Shown here piece by piece: positions 25,993 to 35,067 of a stretch of 64,000 nt of DNA; position 1 is the stretch's first letter; each line of letters begins with the position of its first letter. Position numbers and translations under genes: made by a program. This DNA comes from an uncultured Odoribacter sp. (GTDB lineage Bacteria; Bacteroidota; Bacteroidia; Bacteroidales; Marinifilaceae). The stretch spans positions 62,001 through 126,000 of the forward strand of contig CAJTPD010000010.1 of the NCBI GenBank assembly GCA_910578105.1, given 5' to 3'. The notes beneath the pieces were generated by a model. The model was not told where the DNA came from. It searched no databases and saw only the letters and a list, made by a program, of their open reading frames with translations.

Positions 25993-27261
25993 ATGGTACT
26001 ATTAGCAATAAATACAACAATTATCACCGCAGGTATTGTAGTATTCCTGATTGTTACCCTTATCCTGGTGGGCATCCTATTGTTTGCCAAAGCAAAATTA
26101 ACCGCTAAGGGTGATGTAAAAATCAGTATCAATAACGGCGACCAGGTTATTACAACCGAACCCGGAAGTTCTCTGCTGTCCACTTTGGGCGGACAAAAAA
26201 TATTCCTGCCGTCAGCTTGTGGAGGTAAAGGTTCGTGCGGTATGTGTAAATGCCAGGTTGATTCGGGAGCAGGTTCAATCCTTCCTACTGAAACAGGTTT
26301 TTTCTCTTACAAACAACAACACGAAAACTGGCGTCTGGCTTGTCAGGTTAAGGTGAAAGAAAACATCGAAATGCGTATTCCGGAATCTGTACTGGGAATC
26401 AAAAAATGGGAATGTACCGTTGTTTCTAATCGTAATATCTCTACTTTCCTGAAAGAATTTGTTGTTAAATTACCGGAAGGGGAAAACCTGAAATTCAAAT
26501 CGGGAGGATATATCCAGATAGATGTACCTGCTTTGGACGTTGATTTCAAAGACATGAACATCGATGAAAAATACAAAGGAGACTGGGAAAAAATGAAGAT
26601 GTTCGACTTGAAAATGCATAATCCGGAACCGACCTACCGGGCCTATTCTATGGCCAACTCTCCGGCAGAAGGCAATATCATCATGCTGAATATCCGTATT
26701 GCAACTCCGCCGTTTGACCGTGCTGCAGGCGGATTCATGCCTGTCAATCCGGGAATCTGTTCCTCTTTCATTTTCTCGCGCAAACCCGGCGATAAAGTAA
26801 CTATTTCAGGTCCTTATGGAGAATTCTTCCTGCGTGAAACAAATAATGAAATGATGTTTATCGGTGGTGGTGCCGGTATGGCTCCGATGCGTTCACATAT
26901 CTTTAATCTGTTCCACACCATGCATACCAACCGGAAAGTAACTTTCTGGTATGGTGCCCGCGCATTACAGGAAGCACCATATGTTGATGAATTCAACAAA
27001 ATCCAGGAAGAAAATCCGAACTTCCACTGGACCTTGGCACTCGACAAACCAGACCCGGTTGCCGACGCCGCAGGAGTGGCTTATAAACCCGGTTTTGTCC
27101 ATCAGGTGATATTTGAAAATTACCTGAAAAATCATGAGAATCCGGAAGATATTGAATACTATCTCTGCGGACCTCCTATGATGATTCAGGCTGTAACCAA
27201 AATGTTGTATGACCTCGGAGTACCCGATGAAAATGTTATGTACGATAACTTCGGAGGATAA
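25993..27261 (+). CDS. nqrF: Na+-translocating NADH-quinone reductase subunit F
   Basis: This 422-residue NADH-oxidising subunit starts the electron path. One membrane anchor (10-32) is followed by a 2Fe-2S ferredoxin domain with Cys76, Cys82, Cys85 and Cys117 (PSACGGKGSCGMC and LACQV). The FAD domain has RAYSMANSPAE. The NADH domain has GGGAGMAPMRSH and ends YYLCGPPMM and NVMYDNFGG. It is the last gene of the operon and is followed by a strong terminator. Confidence 0.97.
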   Translation: MVLLAINTTIITAGIVVFLIVTLILVGILLFAKAKLTAKGDVKISINNGDQVITTEPGSSLLSTLGGQKIFLPSACGGKGSCGMCKCQVDSGAGSILPTETGFFSYKQQHENWRLACQVKVKENIEMRIPESVLGIKKWECTVVSNRNISTFLKEFVVKLPEGENLKFKSGGYIQIDVPALDVDFKDMNIDEKYKGDWEKMKMFDLKMHNPEPTYRAYSMANSPAEGNIIMLNIRIATPPFDRAAGGFMPVNPGICSSFIFSRKPGDKVTISGPYGEFFLRETNNEMMFIGGGAGMAPMRSHIFNLFHTMHTNRKVTFWYGARALQEAPYVDEFNKIQEENPNFHWTLALDKPDPVADAAGVAYKPGFVHQVIFENYLKNHENPEDIEYYLCGPPMMIQAVTKMLYDLGVPDENVMYDNFGG

Positions 27262-27282
27262 TCCATCTTGCAACAATAACAC

Positions 27283-27321
27283 AAAATACCTCAAAAACTG
27301 TAATTGCTTTTGAGGTATTTT
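27283..27321 (+). terminator. nqr operon terminator
   Basis: There is a perfect 14-base stem, AAAATACCTCAAAA pairing with TTTTGAGGTATTTT, followed by TTATTTT. It lies 21 bases after nqrF and can also serve the convergent gene at 27397. Confidence 0.85.
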
Positions 27322-27396
27322 TATTTTGCATAGAACGCATGTTTCTAAAATCAGACGATATTCTCCTGCTGCTTCCATTTAAGAAGCAACAATAAT

Positions 27397-27909
27397 TCAC
27401 TGGTCCATATACTTCACATTTACAGCGTACATCACAATAAAAACCAGTGAAACAAAAGCTGAACCCATTAACCTGATAACCACAACCGATGAAAAACCGG
27501 CAAAATAAGGAAGCACAAAGAGCATTAATATTTGTGCAGCTACATAAAAATAAAAACCGATACGACGTAACCGGAACATCAAAACAGCCCCAAGCAAACT
27601 AATAATACTCAATACCAACTGCATAATTGCAATCTCCCGGGCATGCACCAAAGCTATTTGGGCCACCTCCATAGAAGAAGTTAAAAAATCAGACCAAAAA
27701 GAAGACAAACTTTCTCCTTCCATTTCGTTCATCATACTCTGATAGTATTCCATATGGACATTACCGTTGTTCAACACTCCTGCAACAAAAACAGAATATA
27801 AATGAGATATGACTCCCCAACCGCTCCCGATAAAAGTGAGAATACACAAAACCATCAAAAATGTAGGACATTGTCTTTTATTCTGCTGCTCTTGAAAAGG
27901 ATTTTCCAT
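27397..27909 (-). CDS. Hypothetical four-helix membrane protein
   Basis: This 170-residue protein has a cytosolic start rich in Gln and Lys and four predicted membrane helices (about 18-42, 90-112, 118-136 and 140-162). One soluble loop lies between helices 1 and 2 (about 45-88). The sequence LQLVLSIISLLGAVLMFRLRRIGFYFYVAAQ resembles the DUF4064-like pattern of small four-helix proteins, but I do not recognise a function. It runs opposite to nqr and away from glyA. Confidence 0.65.
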   Translation of the reverse strand: MENPFQEQQNKRQCPTFLMVLCILTFIGSGWGVISHLYSVFVAGVLNNGNVHMEYYQSMMNEMEGESLSSFWSDFLTSSMEVAQIALVHAREIAIMQLVLSIISLLGAVLMFRLRRIGFYFYVAAQILMLFVLPYFAGFSSVVVIRLMGSAFVSLVFIVMYAVNVKYMDQ

Positions 27910-28057
27910 AATATCTGCCTAAACAATTCATATTAAAATTATCAGAAACAAAATTACAAAAATTCAAACGATATTTATCTTCTGAATCCAACCTTAACGA
28001 ACCACTTACAAAAAGATTATAACCTCTAAGCAAAAAGCAAATAAATGATTAAAATGC

Positions 28058-28089
28058 TTTGTTTTAAAAAATGATTTCTTTTAAATTTG
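28058..28089 (+). promoter_or_regulatory. glyA promoter
   Basis: TTTG (28058-28061), a 20-base spacer and TAAATTTG (28082-28089) match the Bacteroidota -33/-7 consensus TTTG and TAnnTTTG exactly. The glyA ATG is 25 bases downstream. Confidence 0.8.
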
Positions 28090-28114
28090 AAGCAGAATAT
28101 TTAATTACTTCACT

Positions 28115-29395
28115 ATGAAAAGAGATACTGTAATATTTGATTTAATAGAAAAAGAGTGTCAGCGTCAAAAAGAAGGAATCGAGTTGATCGCTTCAGAAAA
28201 CTTTGTAAGCGATGAAGTAATGGAAGCCATGGGTTCCTGTCTGACCAACAAATATGCCGAAGGTTACCCCGGAGCCCGTTATTACGGAGGTTGCCAAATT
28301 GTAGACCAGACAGAACAATTGGCCATCGACCGCGCTTGCCGGCTTTTTGGGGCAGAATATGCAAATGTACAGCCTCATTCAGGTGCCCAGGCAAACGCTG
28401 CCGTATTTTTTGCCTGCATGAAACCCGGAGATACTTACCTCGGACTCGACCTGGCCCACGGCGGACATTTATCACATGGTTCACCTGTAAATCTTTCTGG
28501 TATTAACTACCACCCGATAGCCTATCATGTCAAAGAAGATACAGGTTTAGTCGATTATGAGGAAATGGAACAACTGGCTCTGGAACACAAACCTAAAATG
28601 ATTGTTGCCGGAGCCTCCGCTTATTCCCGCGACTGGGATTATAAACGGATGCGTGAAATTGCTGACAAAGTAGGAGCTCTGCTCATGTACGATATGGCTC
28701 ATCCGGCTGGTTTGATTGCTAAAGGTTTATTGAACAATCCATTCGAATATTGCCACATTGTAACCACTACCACCCATAAAACTTTACGGGGACCACGTGG
28801 GGGTATGATCCTGTTACCCAAAGATTTTCCGAATCCATGGGGATTAAAGACTCCGAAAGGCGAAATAAAAATGATGTCACAAGTATTAAACTTCGCAGTA
28901 TTCCCGGGTCAACAAGGCGGTCCTCTGGAACATGTCATCGCTGCTAAAGCCGTAGCTTTCGAAGAAGCTCTCTCCGATTCTTATGCTGAATATGCCAAAC
29001 AGGTACAAAAAAATGCCAAAGTCATGGCCCAGGCTTTCATTGACAAAGGCTACAAAGTAGTATCAGGCGGCACCGATAATCATTGCATGCTAATCGACCT
29101 CCGTACTAAATTCCCGGAACTGACCGGTAAAAAAGCGGAAAATACTTTGGTAAAAGCCGATATTACTATCAATAAGAACATGGTACCGTTTGACAGCCGC
29201 TCTCCTTTCCAAACCTCAGGTATCCGGGTGGGTACACCTGCTATCACTACACGTGGTCTGAAAGAAGAAGATATGAAAGTAATCGTAGACATGATCGACC
29301 GTATCCTTTCAAATCCTGACGACGAAAACGTGATTGCTGAAGTGAAAAAAGAAGTGAATGCCATGATGCATCAACGTCCTATGTTCGCTTGGTAA
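28115..29395 (+). CDS. glyA: Serine hydroxymethyltransferase
   Basis: This 426-residue PLP enzyme converts serine and tetrahydrofolate to glycine and methylene-tetrahydrofolate, the main one-carbon source. Motifs are EGIELIASENFVS near the start, NKYAEGYPGARYYGG, the Lys Schiff-base region TTTTHKTLRGPRGG, and SGTDNHCML-type sequence at the substrate site (VSGGTDNHCMLIDL). The length is normal. It has a good promoter and a terminator hairpin, so it is monocistronic. Confidence 0.97.
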   Translation: MKRDTVIFDLIEKECQRQKEGIELIASENFVSDEVMEAMGSCLTNKYAEGYPGARYYGGCQIVDQTEQLAIDRACRLFGAEYANVQPHSGAQANAAVFFACMKPGDTYLGLDLAHGGHLSHGSPVNLSGINYHPIAYHVKEDTGLVDYEEMEQLALEHKPKMIVAGASAYSRDWDYKRMREIADKVGALLMYDMAHPAGLIAKGLLNNPFEYCHIVTTTTHKTLRGPRGGMILLPKDFPNPWGLKTPKGEIKMMSQVLNFAVFPGQQGGPLEHVIAAKAVAFEEALSDSYAEYAKQVQKNAKVMAQAFIDKGYKVVSGGTDNHCMLIDLRTKFPELTGKKAENTLVKADITINKNMVPFDSRSPFQTSGIRVGTPAITTRGLKEEDMKVIVDMIDRILSNPDDENVIAEVKKEVNAMMHQRPMFAW

Positions 29396-29446
29396 TACTC
29401 TGAATAAAGAACAGATAAACGGCCTCCGGACTTGATCTTAATTTCT

Positions 29447-29480
29447 GATGAGCGTTTCACGGATTAACGAAACGCTCATC
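29447..29480 (+). terminator. glyA downstream hairpin
   Basis: GATGAGCGTTTC pairs perfectly with GAAACGCTCATC over a 10-base loop, about 50 bases past the glyA stop. No strong T run follows. A near-copy GAAATGCTCATC follows at 29492-29503 and could pair with the same left arm. Confidence 0.6.
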
Positions 29481-29559
29481 CATTTCTAAAAGAAATGCTC
29501 ATCTGTCAGAATGATATTAAAACTTTAAAACATCTTTTTTTACAGAAAGCATATTGTAA

Positions 29560-30243
29560 ATGAATCAGAAACAAAAGACACGCCTTATTATCTTCGACCT
29601 GGATGGTACTTTGCTCAACACAATTGACGACCTGGCTATGAGTACCAACCACGCGTTGCGGCAATACGGCTATCCGGAACACGACTTGCCGGCCTACCGC
29701 TACTTTGTCGGAAATGGCATCACCAAACTGATTGAAAGGGCACTACCGGAAGAAGCCAGAAAGGAAAACACCATCACTCAATTACGTACTGCTTTCGTTA
29801 CTTACTATCAAAAACACAAAACAGATTTAACCCACCCCTATCCCGGAATTCCGGAATTGCTCCACACATTGCATCGTCAAGGCATCCGTCTTGCCGTTGC
29901 ATCCAACAAATATCAGCAAGGAACTGTTGAATTGATCAGGCATTTTTTTGGAAATAACCTGTTTTCCATTGTATTAGGTCAAAGAGAAAATGTCCCTGTA
30001 AAACCGGATCCCGCCATCATTGAAGACATTTTAACTTTCACTGCTATTCCGAAATCCGAAACACTTTATGTCGGAGATTCCGGTGTAGACATGCAAACAG
30101 CCCGGAACAGCGCACTGACCTCCATTGGAGTGACGTGGGGCTTCCGTCCCCGCCGGGAACTCGAAGTCAATGGCGCAAACTTCATTGCAGATTCCCCCGA
30201 AGAAATAACAGTATGGATAAATACCCGGACATCTACCCCGTAA
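29560..30243 (+). CDS. HAD-family phosphoglycolate phosphatase-like protein
   Basis: This 227-residue HAD phosphatase has the nucleophile Asp13 and acid Asp15 in IFDLDGTLLNT. A helical cap covers about 20-90, motif II is LAVASNKY, motif III Lys lies in VKPDPAII, and motif IV is YVGDSGVDMQTARNS. Order and length match Gph, which removes phosphate from 2-phosphoglycolate, but related pyrophosphatases and sugar phosphatases look alike. The end overlaps the convergent map gene by 11 bases. Confidence 0.8.
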   Translation: MNQKQKTRLIIFDLDGTLLNTIDDLAMSTNHALRQYGYPEHDLPAYRYFVGNGITKLIERALPEEARKENTITQLRTAFVTYYQKHKTDLTHPYPGIPELLHTLHRQGIRLAVASNKYQQGTVELIRHFFGNNLFSIVLGQRENVPVKPDPAIIEDILTFTAIPKSETLYVGDSGVDMQTARNSALTSIGVTWGFRPRRELEVNGANFIADSPEEITVWINTRTSTP

Positions 30244-31093
30244 TGATTTCGGCTCCGGTTTCTGTAATCAATACAGTATATTCCCACTGAGCTGAAGGCT
30301 TACCGTCATCCGTAAGTACCGTCCAATCATTATCAGCGTCAATATATATTTTTCGGGAACCCATATTAATAATAGGTTCTATCGTAAAAATCATTCCTGG
30401 TACCAGCAACATTCCTGTACCCCGACAGCCGATATGACTTACAAAAGGAGCTTCATGAAACTTTATTCCCACACCATGTCCTCCGAATTCCCGGACAACA
30501 GAGTAACCGTTCTTTTCAGCATGTTCCTGCACAACAGCTCCTATGTCCCCCAAAAATCCCCATGGACGGGCAGCCTGAACCCCCTTCTCCAGACACTCCC
30601 GGGCAACCTGTACCAGTTTTTTCACTTCCGGATTCACCTCGCCAATCATAAACATACGGGAAGCATCGGAAAAGTATCCGTCCAGAATCGTAGAAACATC
30701 TACATTGATAATATCCCCATTGTGCAAAATGACATCTTTAGCGGGAATTCCATGACATACCTCATCATTGACCGAAGTACATACACTCTTGGGAAAACCT
30801 TCAAAATTCAACGGAGCAGGAATCGCCCCATGCTCCACCGTATAATTGTGAACCAATACATTGATTTCTTCCGTAGACATTCCCGCCCGGATATGCTGAG
30901 CCACCAAGTCCAATATTGCGGTATTCACAGCAGCACTGCGACGAATTCCCTCAATCTGGGCTTCCGTCTTAATCATTTTACGCGAAGGCACACGATACCC
31001 CTTCGCCTTATAAGCTTTCATCTTCTGCTCAATATCAGCCATTTTCATCGCTTCAGCTTCCGAAAAACTCATCTTACTTTTAAAAAATCTCAT
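30233..31093 (-). CDS. map: Methionine aminopeptidase, type I
   Basis: This 286-residue enzyme removes the initiator methionine. Metal ligands are visible: two Asp in NVDVSTILDGYFSDASRMF, His in FGGHGVGIKFHEAPFVSH, Glu in FTIEPIIN, and Glu in QWEYTVLI. The first ~40 residues (MRFFKSKMSFSEAEAMKMA onward) extend beyond the usual ~250-residue form and may be partly untranslated: later ATG codons exist at residues 8, 16 and 18. The gene runs against and overlaps the HAD gene at its 3' end by 11 bases. Confidence 0.93.
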   Translation of the reverse strand: MRFFKSKMSFSEAEAMKMADIEQKMKAYKAKGYRVPSRKMIKTEAQIEGIRRSAAVNTAILDLVAQHIRAGMSTEEINVLVHNYTVEHGAIPAPLNFEGFPKSVCTSVNDEVCHGIPAKDVILHNGDIINVDVSTILDGYFSDASRMFMIGEVNPEVKKLVQVARECLEKGVQAARPWGFLGDIGAVVQEHAEKNGYSVVREFGGHGVGIKFHEAPFVSHIGCRGTGMLLVPGMIFTIEPIINMGSRKIYIDADNDWTVLTDDGKPSAQWEYTVLITETGAEIITG

Positions 31094-31203
31094 CCCAATT
31101 TATTATATAGGCAGGATACCCCCCTGTTTTGAGAGAGCAAGTTACACAATAATTCAGCAACACATGACTTCAAATATGAAATATTTACCACAATTTTACT
31201 GTT

Positions 31204-31245
31204 CAAAAAAAGCCTGTCTGAAATCAAATCCAAACAGGCACTTTT
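31204..31245 (-). terminator. Terminator of the first SusC/SusD locus
   Basis: On the - strand the stem GCCTGT...ACAGGC is followed by TTTTTTT, with an AAAAAG run before it. It lies about 25 bases after the stop of the last gene of the locus. Confidence 0.75.
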
Positions 31246-31267
31246 TCTACACTCATTTACCCCGAAC

Positions 31268-32860
31268 TCACCAATACAATTCATCCACAACTTTTCCACC
31301 TTCTCTACCACCCCAAAGATATTTCTGATACTTAATCATCACATCTACAGGACGTCCGGCAATCCCCGAATATTTCCGGATCAGGCTACGGTCATCCAAT
31401 TTCAGGACCAGCACATCTCCTTTCAATTCATCCGACATCGCTTCCTCGTCCCCCCCATAGCGGGAAACACCCAAAACAATTTCCTGCTCCGTTCTGGAAA
31501 CCGTCATACAGGTAATTTGAACATCTCCCTCATACCCGACACCTTTCTCATCCTTAAAGTTAGCCAAATCCAAAACTACATCTTTACTGCCGGGAACAAT
31601 TCCATTTTCCAATTCCCGCAAATTATAACGATATAATTTATCCGCCGTAGCAAAAAACAGATAAGGTTCCGTCCGTACCGGATAGTAGGAAGTCGTTTCG
31701 TTTATAACACCGGCAGGTACTTCCACTTCACCGACAACACTTTGAGGACTGGACAATTTCAGATACAACATTTTATATTGCGTACCATTACTCAATACAG
31801 CAACCGAATAATTTGCCGCAGAGGTATGTGTTCCGTATACCAGCTTATAGCCGGGGTATTCGCCTAAATCAGGACAATCAACCAAATTACCGGAACTGGG
31901 AGCTTTCAAGAAATGACCATACGTTTCATCGAATACATAAGCCAAATCCCGTTTCGAATTTTCTGTCCACTCCGGCATAAATACCACCGGCGACAGTGCC
32001 CCATCCCGCGGACTCTTCTTTGCAGGAAGATTAGAAGCTCTGGTATAACCACCTCCCATCGGAGCCATATTTACCGTCTGGCATGCCCACAAAGCATCAT
32101 TAGCAATAATATACACATATCCCACATCGAACATCATCATTTTCGCAGGCAAATGCAAACAAGTCTGCACTTTAAAATCCGTTACACCAGGTTGCCATTC
32201 CATCGCGCTGGACATAAAGAAATACGCATCCAAATATTTATTTTCTCCTGTTTCAAGTAAAGTTTCGGCATCAAAACTTTTCAAAAAATAATCTGTTTCA
32301 ATGAGCAGACTCGAATTATTATTGTCCGATTCAGGACGGTAATTCCGATGAATTTTCCGAGGTTCATTCCCTAATTGATGCCCCGCAATCGCTTCATAAT
32401 AATTGGGCGTGAAAACACTGCCCTCCTTATCCAAACGCTTAAAAGACAACTCGGCATGCCCATGGTATTTACTTAAAACAAGTATCCCGTCTCCGGCAGT
32501 AGAACTGGCTACATTTATTCTAAAATTCCAAAAGGCTTTGGTTCCTAAATCTTTGTCCGTCACAATAAAACGACCCGTATTTTCTCCTAACGGAAAGTTA
32601 GCATAAATATTCAAATCCTTGGTTGTTGCCACCGCTTCCCGGTTCACTTCCCAAAGATAACTGAACCGATTGGTATCCGCATATTGTGTTCCCTCCAAAG
32701 TAACCGGTATTGATAACAAATCCATTTGATCACAACGAATCAAAGTATCAATACCCTGTATGGTAATTTGATTGATTTCCCTGTAATCATAATTGCCTTT
32801 ATCCTCATAACAAGCCCAGGCAAAAAACATCGCACATAAAAGAAAAACTATTTTTTTCAT
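31268..32860 (-). CDS. PKD-like family lipoprotein
   Basis: The product has 530 residues from the ATG at 32860, which gives a lipoprotein signal (KKIVFLLCAMFFAWAC). The first ATG at 32872 would overlap the previous stop. The N-terminal ~120 residues look like a PKD/immunoglobulin-like fold (FSYLWEVNREAV and WNFRINV). The rest is a beta-propeller-like domain with repeated Tyr/Leu strands (ILVLSKYHGHAELSF, YVYIIANDALW). This kind of protein follows SusC, SusD and DUF4843 in many Bacteroidota loci. It probably sits on the cell surface as a ligand-binding partner of the transporter. The ligand is unknown. Confidence 0.75.
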   Translation of the reverse strand: MKKIVFLLCAMFFAWACYEDKGNYDYREINQITIQGIDTLIRCDQMDLLSIPVTLEGTQYADTNRFSYLWEVNREAVATTKDLNIYANFPLGENTGRFIVTDKDLGTKAFWNFRINVASSTAGDGILVLSKYHGHAELSFKRLDKEGSVFTPNYYEAIAGHQLGNEPRKIHRNYRPESDNNNSSLLIETDYFLKSFDAETLLETGENKYLDAYFFMSSAMEWQPGVTDFKVQTCLHLPAKMMMFDVGYVYIIANDALWACQTVNMAPMGGGYTRASNLPAKKSPRDGALSPVVFMPEWTENSKRDLAYVFDETYGHFLKAPSSGNLVDCPDLGEYPGYKLVYGTHTSAANYSVAVLSNGTQYKMLYLKLSSPQSVVGEVEVPAGVINETTSYYPVRTEPYLFFATADKLYRYNLRELENGIVPGSKDVVLDLANFKDEKGVGYEGDVQITCMTVSRTEQEIVLGVSRYGGDEEAMSDELKGDVLVLKLDDRSLIRKYSGIAGRPVDVMIKYQKYLWGGREGGKVVDELYW

Positions 32861-32871
32861 AACGAGTTCCA

Positions 32872-33606
32872 TTAATTTTTATCTTCAATTTCCTCCAAAC
32901 CGGACATAGTCACTCGCATGCCGGTTTCATCATCGGTAATTACATTTTTTTTCAACCAATCTGCCATAACCGCAGCTCTTATCTGGACAGTAGCCTCGGT
33001 TCCGGTGTATGAATTCTCATCGGCAAAAACCGGGTCCAATTCTATCAGCATCAACCATTTTTTAGGATGATACCACCCCAAATTTGTAGAATATTTTTCC
33101 CACCACACCGGAGCTGCCAGAAAATTATTCACCGATAGCTTCATCTCTCGTCCTTTATCGAGTGCCACTTCAAAATCATCACCCGATTCCAAGGCCAGCA
33201 TCAAAGTTTTATATTCCGGATTCCGGAAACTCGGACTCAAAGGCTTACGATGCAACACAATCCGGAGAGTGTCCTGAAAACGGTCCGGACCAAATACCTG
33301 TTTTTCATCCAACGGTTCATAATGTACTCCGGCTACCATATCGGTTATTCCACTGAGCCGTGTCCCCTTTTCCAATACTTTCACCCGGTAGTTGCGGGAG
33401 TGAGAAGATGAATTGCCTAACAAACGCACAACGATTTTAGCCGTATCAATAGTTACTTCTTCCGGCAATTTCCCAAATGAGAACCGAACAGAATCGATAA
33501 ATTCAAAATAAAGACGATTAACATCGTCATATTGATATTCTGCCTCTTTTTCACATCCCTGCAAACAGAAACAAAACAGACAAACCATGTATATTATTCT
33601 TCTCAT
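32872..33606 (-). CDS. DUF4843 lipoprotein
   Basis: This 244-residue lipoprotein (CLQGC, Cys18) has the hallmark of DUF4843: an N-terminal part of the type YDDVNRLYFEFIDSV, then a beta-rich stretch with VRLLGNSSSHSRNYRVKVL and YEPLDEKQVF. It lies 4 bases after SusD and directly before the PKD-like protein. The trio forms a conserved surface set. No catalytic residues are recognised, so a binding role is the likeliest. Confidence 0.8.
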   Translation of the reverse strand: MRRIIYMVCLFCFCLQGCEKEAEYQYDDVNRLYFEFIDSVRFSFGKLPEEVTIDTAKIVVRLLGNSSSHSRNYRVKVLEKGTRLSGITDMVAGVHYEPLDEKQVFGPDRFQDTLRIVLHRKPLSPSFRNPEYKTLMLALESGDDFEVALDKGREMKLSVNNFLAAPVWWEKYSTNLGWYHPKKWLMLIELDPVFADENSYTGTEATVQIRAAVMADWLKKNVITDDETGMRVTMSGLEEIEDKN

Positions 33607-33610
33607 AACA

Positions 33611-35041
33611 TCATTTTTTTATACTGTTTCCATATTCAAATTCAGCTTCCGGCAACGGAAGTACAAAAACCTGCTCATTAGCTGCCATCTGTTCGTCGGC
33701 ATTATTTCCCGAAATAGTATGATGTAAACGCTTATAAGTTAAAAAGAGCATTCCTTCTCCTACAAATTCTTTTCGTATCTCCCGTAATATCAACTCTTCC
33801 GTCACAGTCTGAGGTTGTACATCCTTCGGAGTCCTGGATTGTTTAAGAATTTGTAACAACCCGGAAGCACGTGCCGGATCGTCTTCCATCCATCCTTCTG
33901 CGGCTATCAGATACATTTCAGATAAACGGATTAAAGGAATTTTCGGGAAAAAACGTTCGCTGTTATCTGAATTAAATTTGCAAATATAATTCCCCCCCTT
34001 AAACCACTCTAAACGATAATCCTGCAAATCTCCTTCGTACACTCCCATCTGAAAACCAGACGACATTTGCAAATTTCCACCAGATTCAAGTACCCATTTA
34101 TGCAGGTTCTTCGCATTTTCTTTAATATTTTTATTCCGCAACGAAAAGATATGCTCATCAGAGAAAAGTAAATCCTTGTCAGCCTCTTTTTCCACTTTCA
34201 GGCTTTTTTCATAATTCAACAAAGCAAACTTTTCACTCCCGATTATTTCCTCAGCCAATTTACGGGCTTCTTTCTTATACTCTCCGCCCATATCAAGATA
34301 TATCCGGGCCAACAAAGCTTTCGCGGCGTAATAGTTCATCCGGGCTACATACTGGTCGGACTGATCTTTATTTTCATCCTCTCCGTTGCCCCATTCATAA
34401 GGAGTTACAGAACGAATCGGATCATTTTCCAATAATTGTACAGCCTCATTCAAATCCTTTACCACCAAATCCAAAAAATCTCCGGTAGAATAGATAGCCG
34501 GAGCCTGCACTCCGAACTTATCCTGCCAGGGTAAAATCCGGGCATTTTTGTCGCGTTTCACATCAGGAGCAAAAAGCCTGTAAACATCGTAATGATGCAT
34601 AGCCCGGAGTGCCAAAGCCTCTCCTTTTACCTGATTGCGCCGGGCTTCACTCAACACTGAAGCATTTCTATCACTCCACTCCAAAATATTATTGATAGCA
34701 GCGATATTAGCATACAACCCACGCCATACCAAATAAATAAAACTTTCCATATCGGAATCTTCATAATCATAATCCCGGAATATTTTCATTCCATTGGGCA
34801 CCGCAGTGTAATCGTATACCCGCGACATCACTTCTATCATCCCGAATGAAAGGTTTTGTCCGTACAACGTACCCTCCGACATATCATAATATACCCCTGC
34901 TAATGCTTCAGTAAAGCCTTGCTCCGAACTGAACAATTCAGCTTCTCCGCTTTGGTTCATCAATTTTACGTCTAACCAGGAATTACAGGAGCATAAAACA
35001 ACTGCCCATAATAAATTCCAAATGCTATTTCTTGATTTCAT
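33611..35041 (-). CDS. SusD/RagB family outer-membrane lipoprotein
   Basis: The product has 476 residues from the ATG at 35041 (MKSRNSIWN), with lipobox VLCSC. The ATG at 35053 is close upstream. It has the TPR-rich SusD fold: RRNQVKGEALALRAMHHYDVYRLF in the first half, AKALLARIYLDMG, and the C-terminal PLIRLSEMYLIAAEGW and IRKEFVGEGMLFLTYKRL. It caps the SusC barrel and captures the ligand. The small gap to susC (26 bases) shows co-transcription. Confidence 0.93.
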   Translation of the reverse strand: MKSRNSIWNLLWAVVLCSCNSWLDVKLMNQSGEAELFSSEQGFTEALAGVYYDMSEGTLYGQNLSFGMIEVMSRVYDYTAVPNGMKIFRDYDYEDSDMESFIYLVWRGLYANIAAINNILEWSDRNASVLSEARRNQVKGEALALRAMHHYDVYRLFAPDVKRDKNARILPWQDKFGVQAPAIYSTGDFLDLVVKDLNEAVQLLENDPIRSVTPYEWGNGEDENKDQSDQYVARMNYYAAKALLARIYLDMGGEYKKEARKLAEEIIGSEKFALLNYEKSLKVEKEADKDLLFSDEHIFSLRNKNIKENAKNLHKWVLESGGNLQMSSGFQMGVYEGDLQDYRLEWFKGGNYICKFNSDNSERFFPKIPLIRLSEMYLIAAEGWMEDDPARASGLLQILKQSRTPKDVQPQTVTEELILREIRKEFVGEGMLFLTYKRLHHTISGNNADEQMAANEQVFVLPLPEAEFEYGNSIKK

Positions 35042-35067
35042 AAATTCTATCATTAATCTGTAAACAA

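Noticed and set aside
21181..27261. Rnf complex
   Set aside because: NqrA and NqrF, with the ferredoxin-FAD-NADH layout, are diagnostic of NQR. No RnfB or RnfC genes are present.
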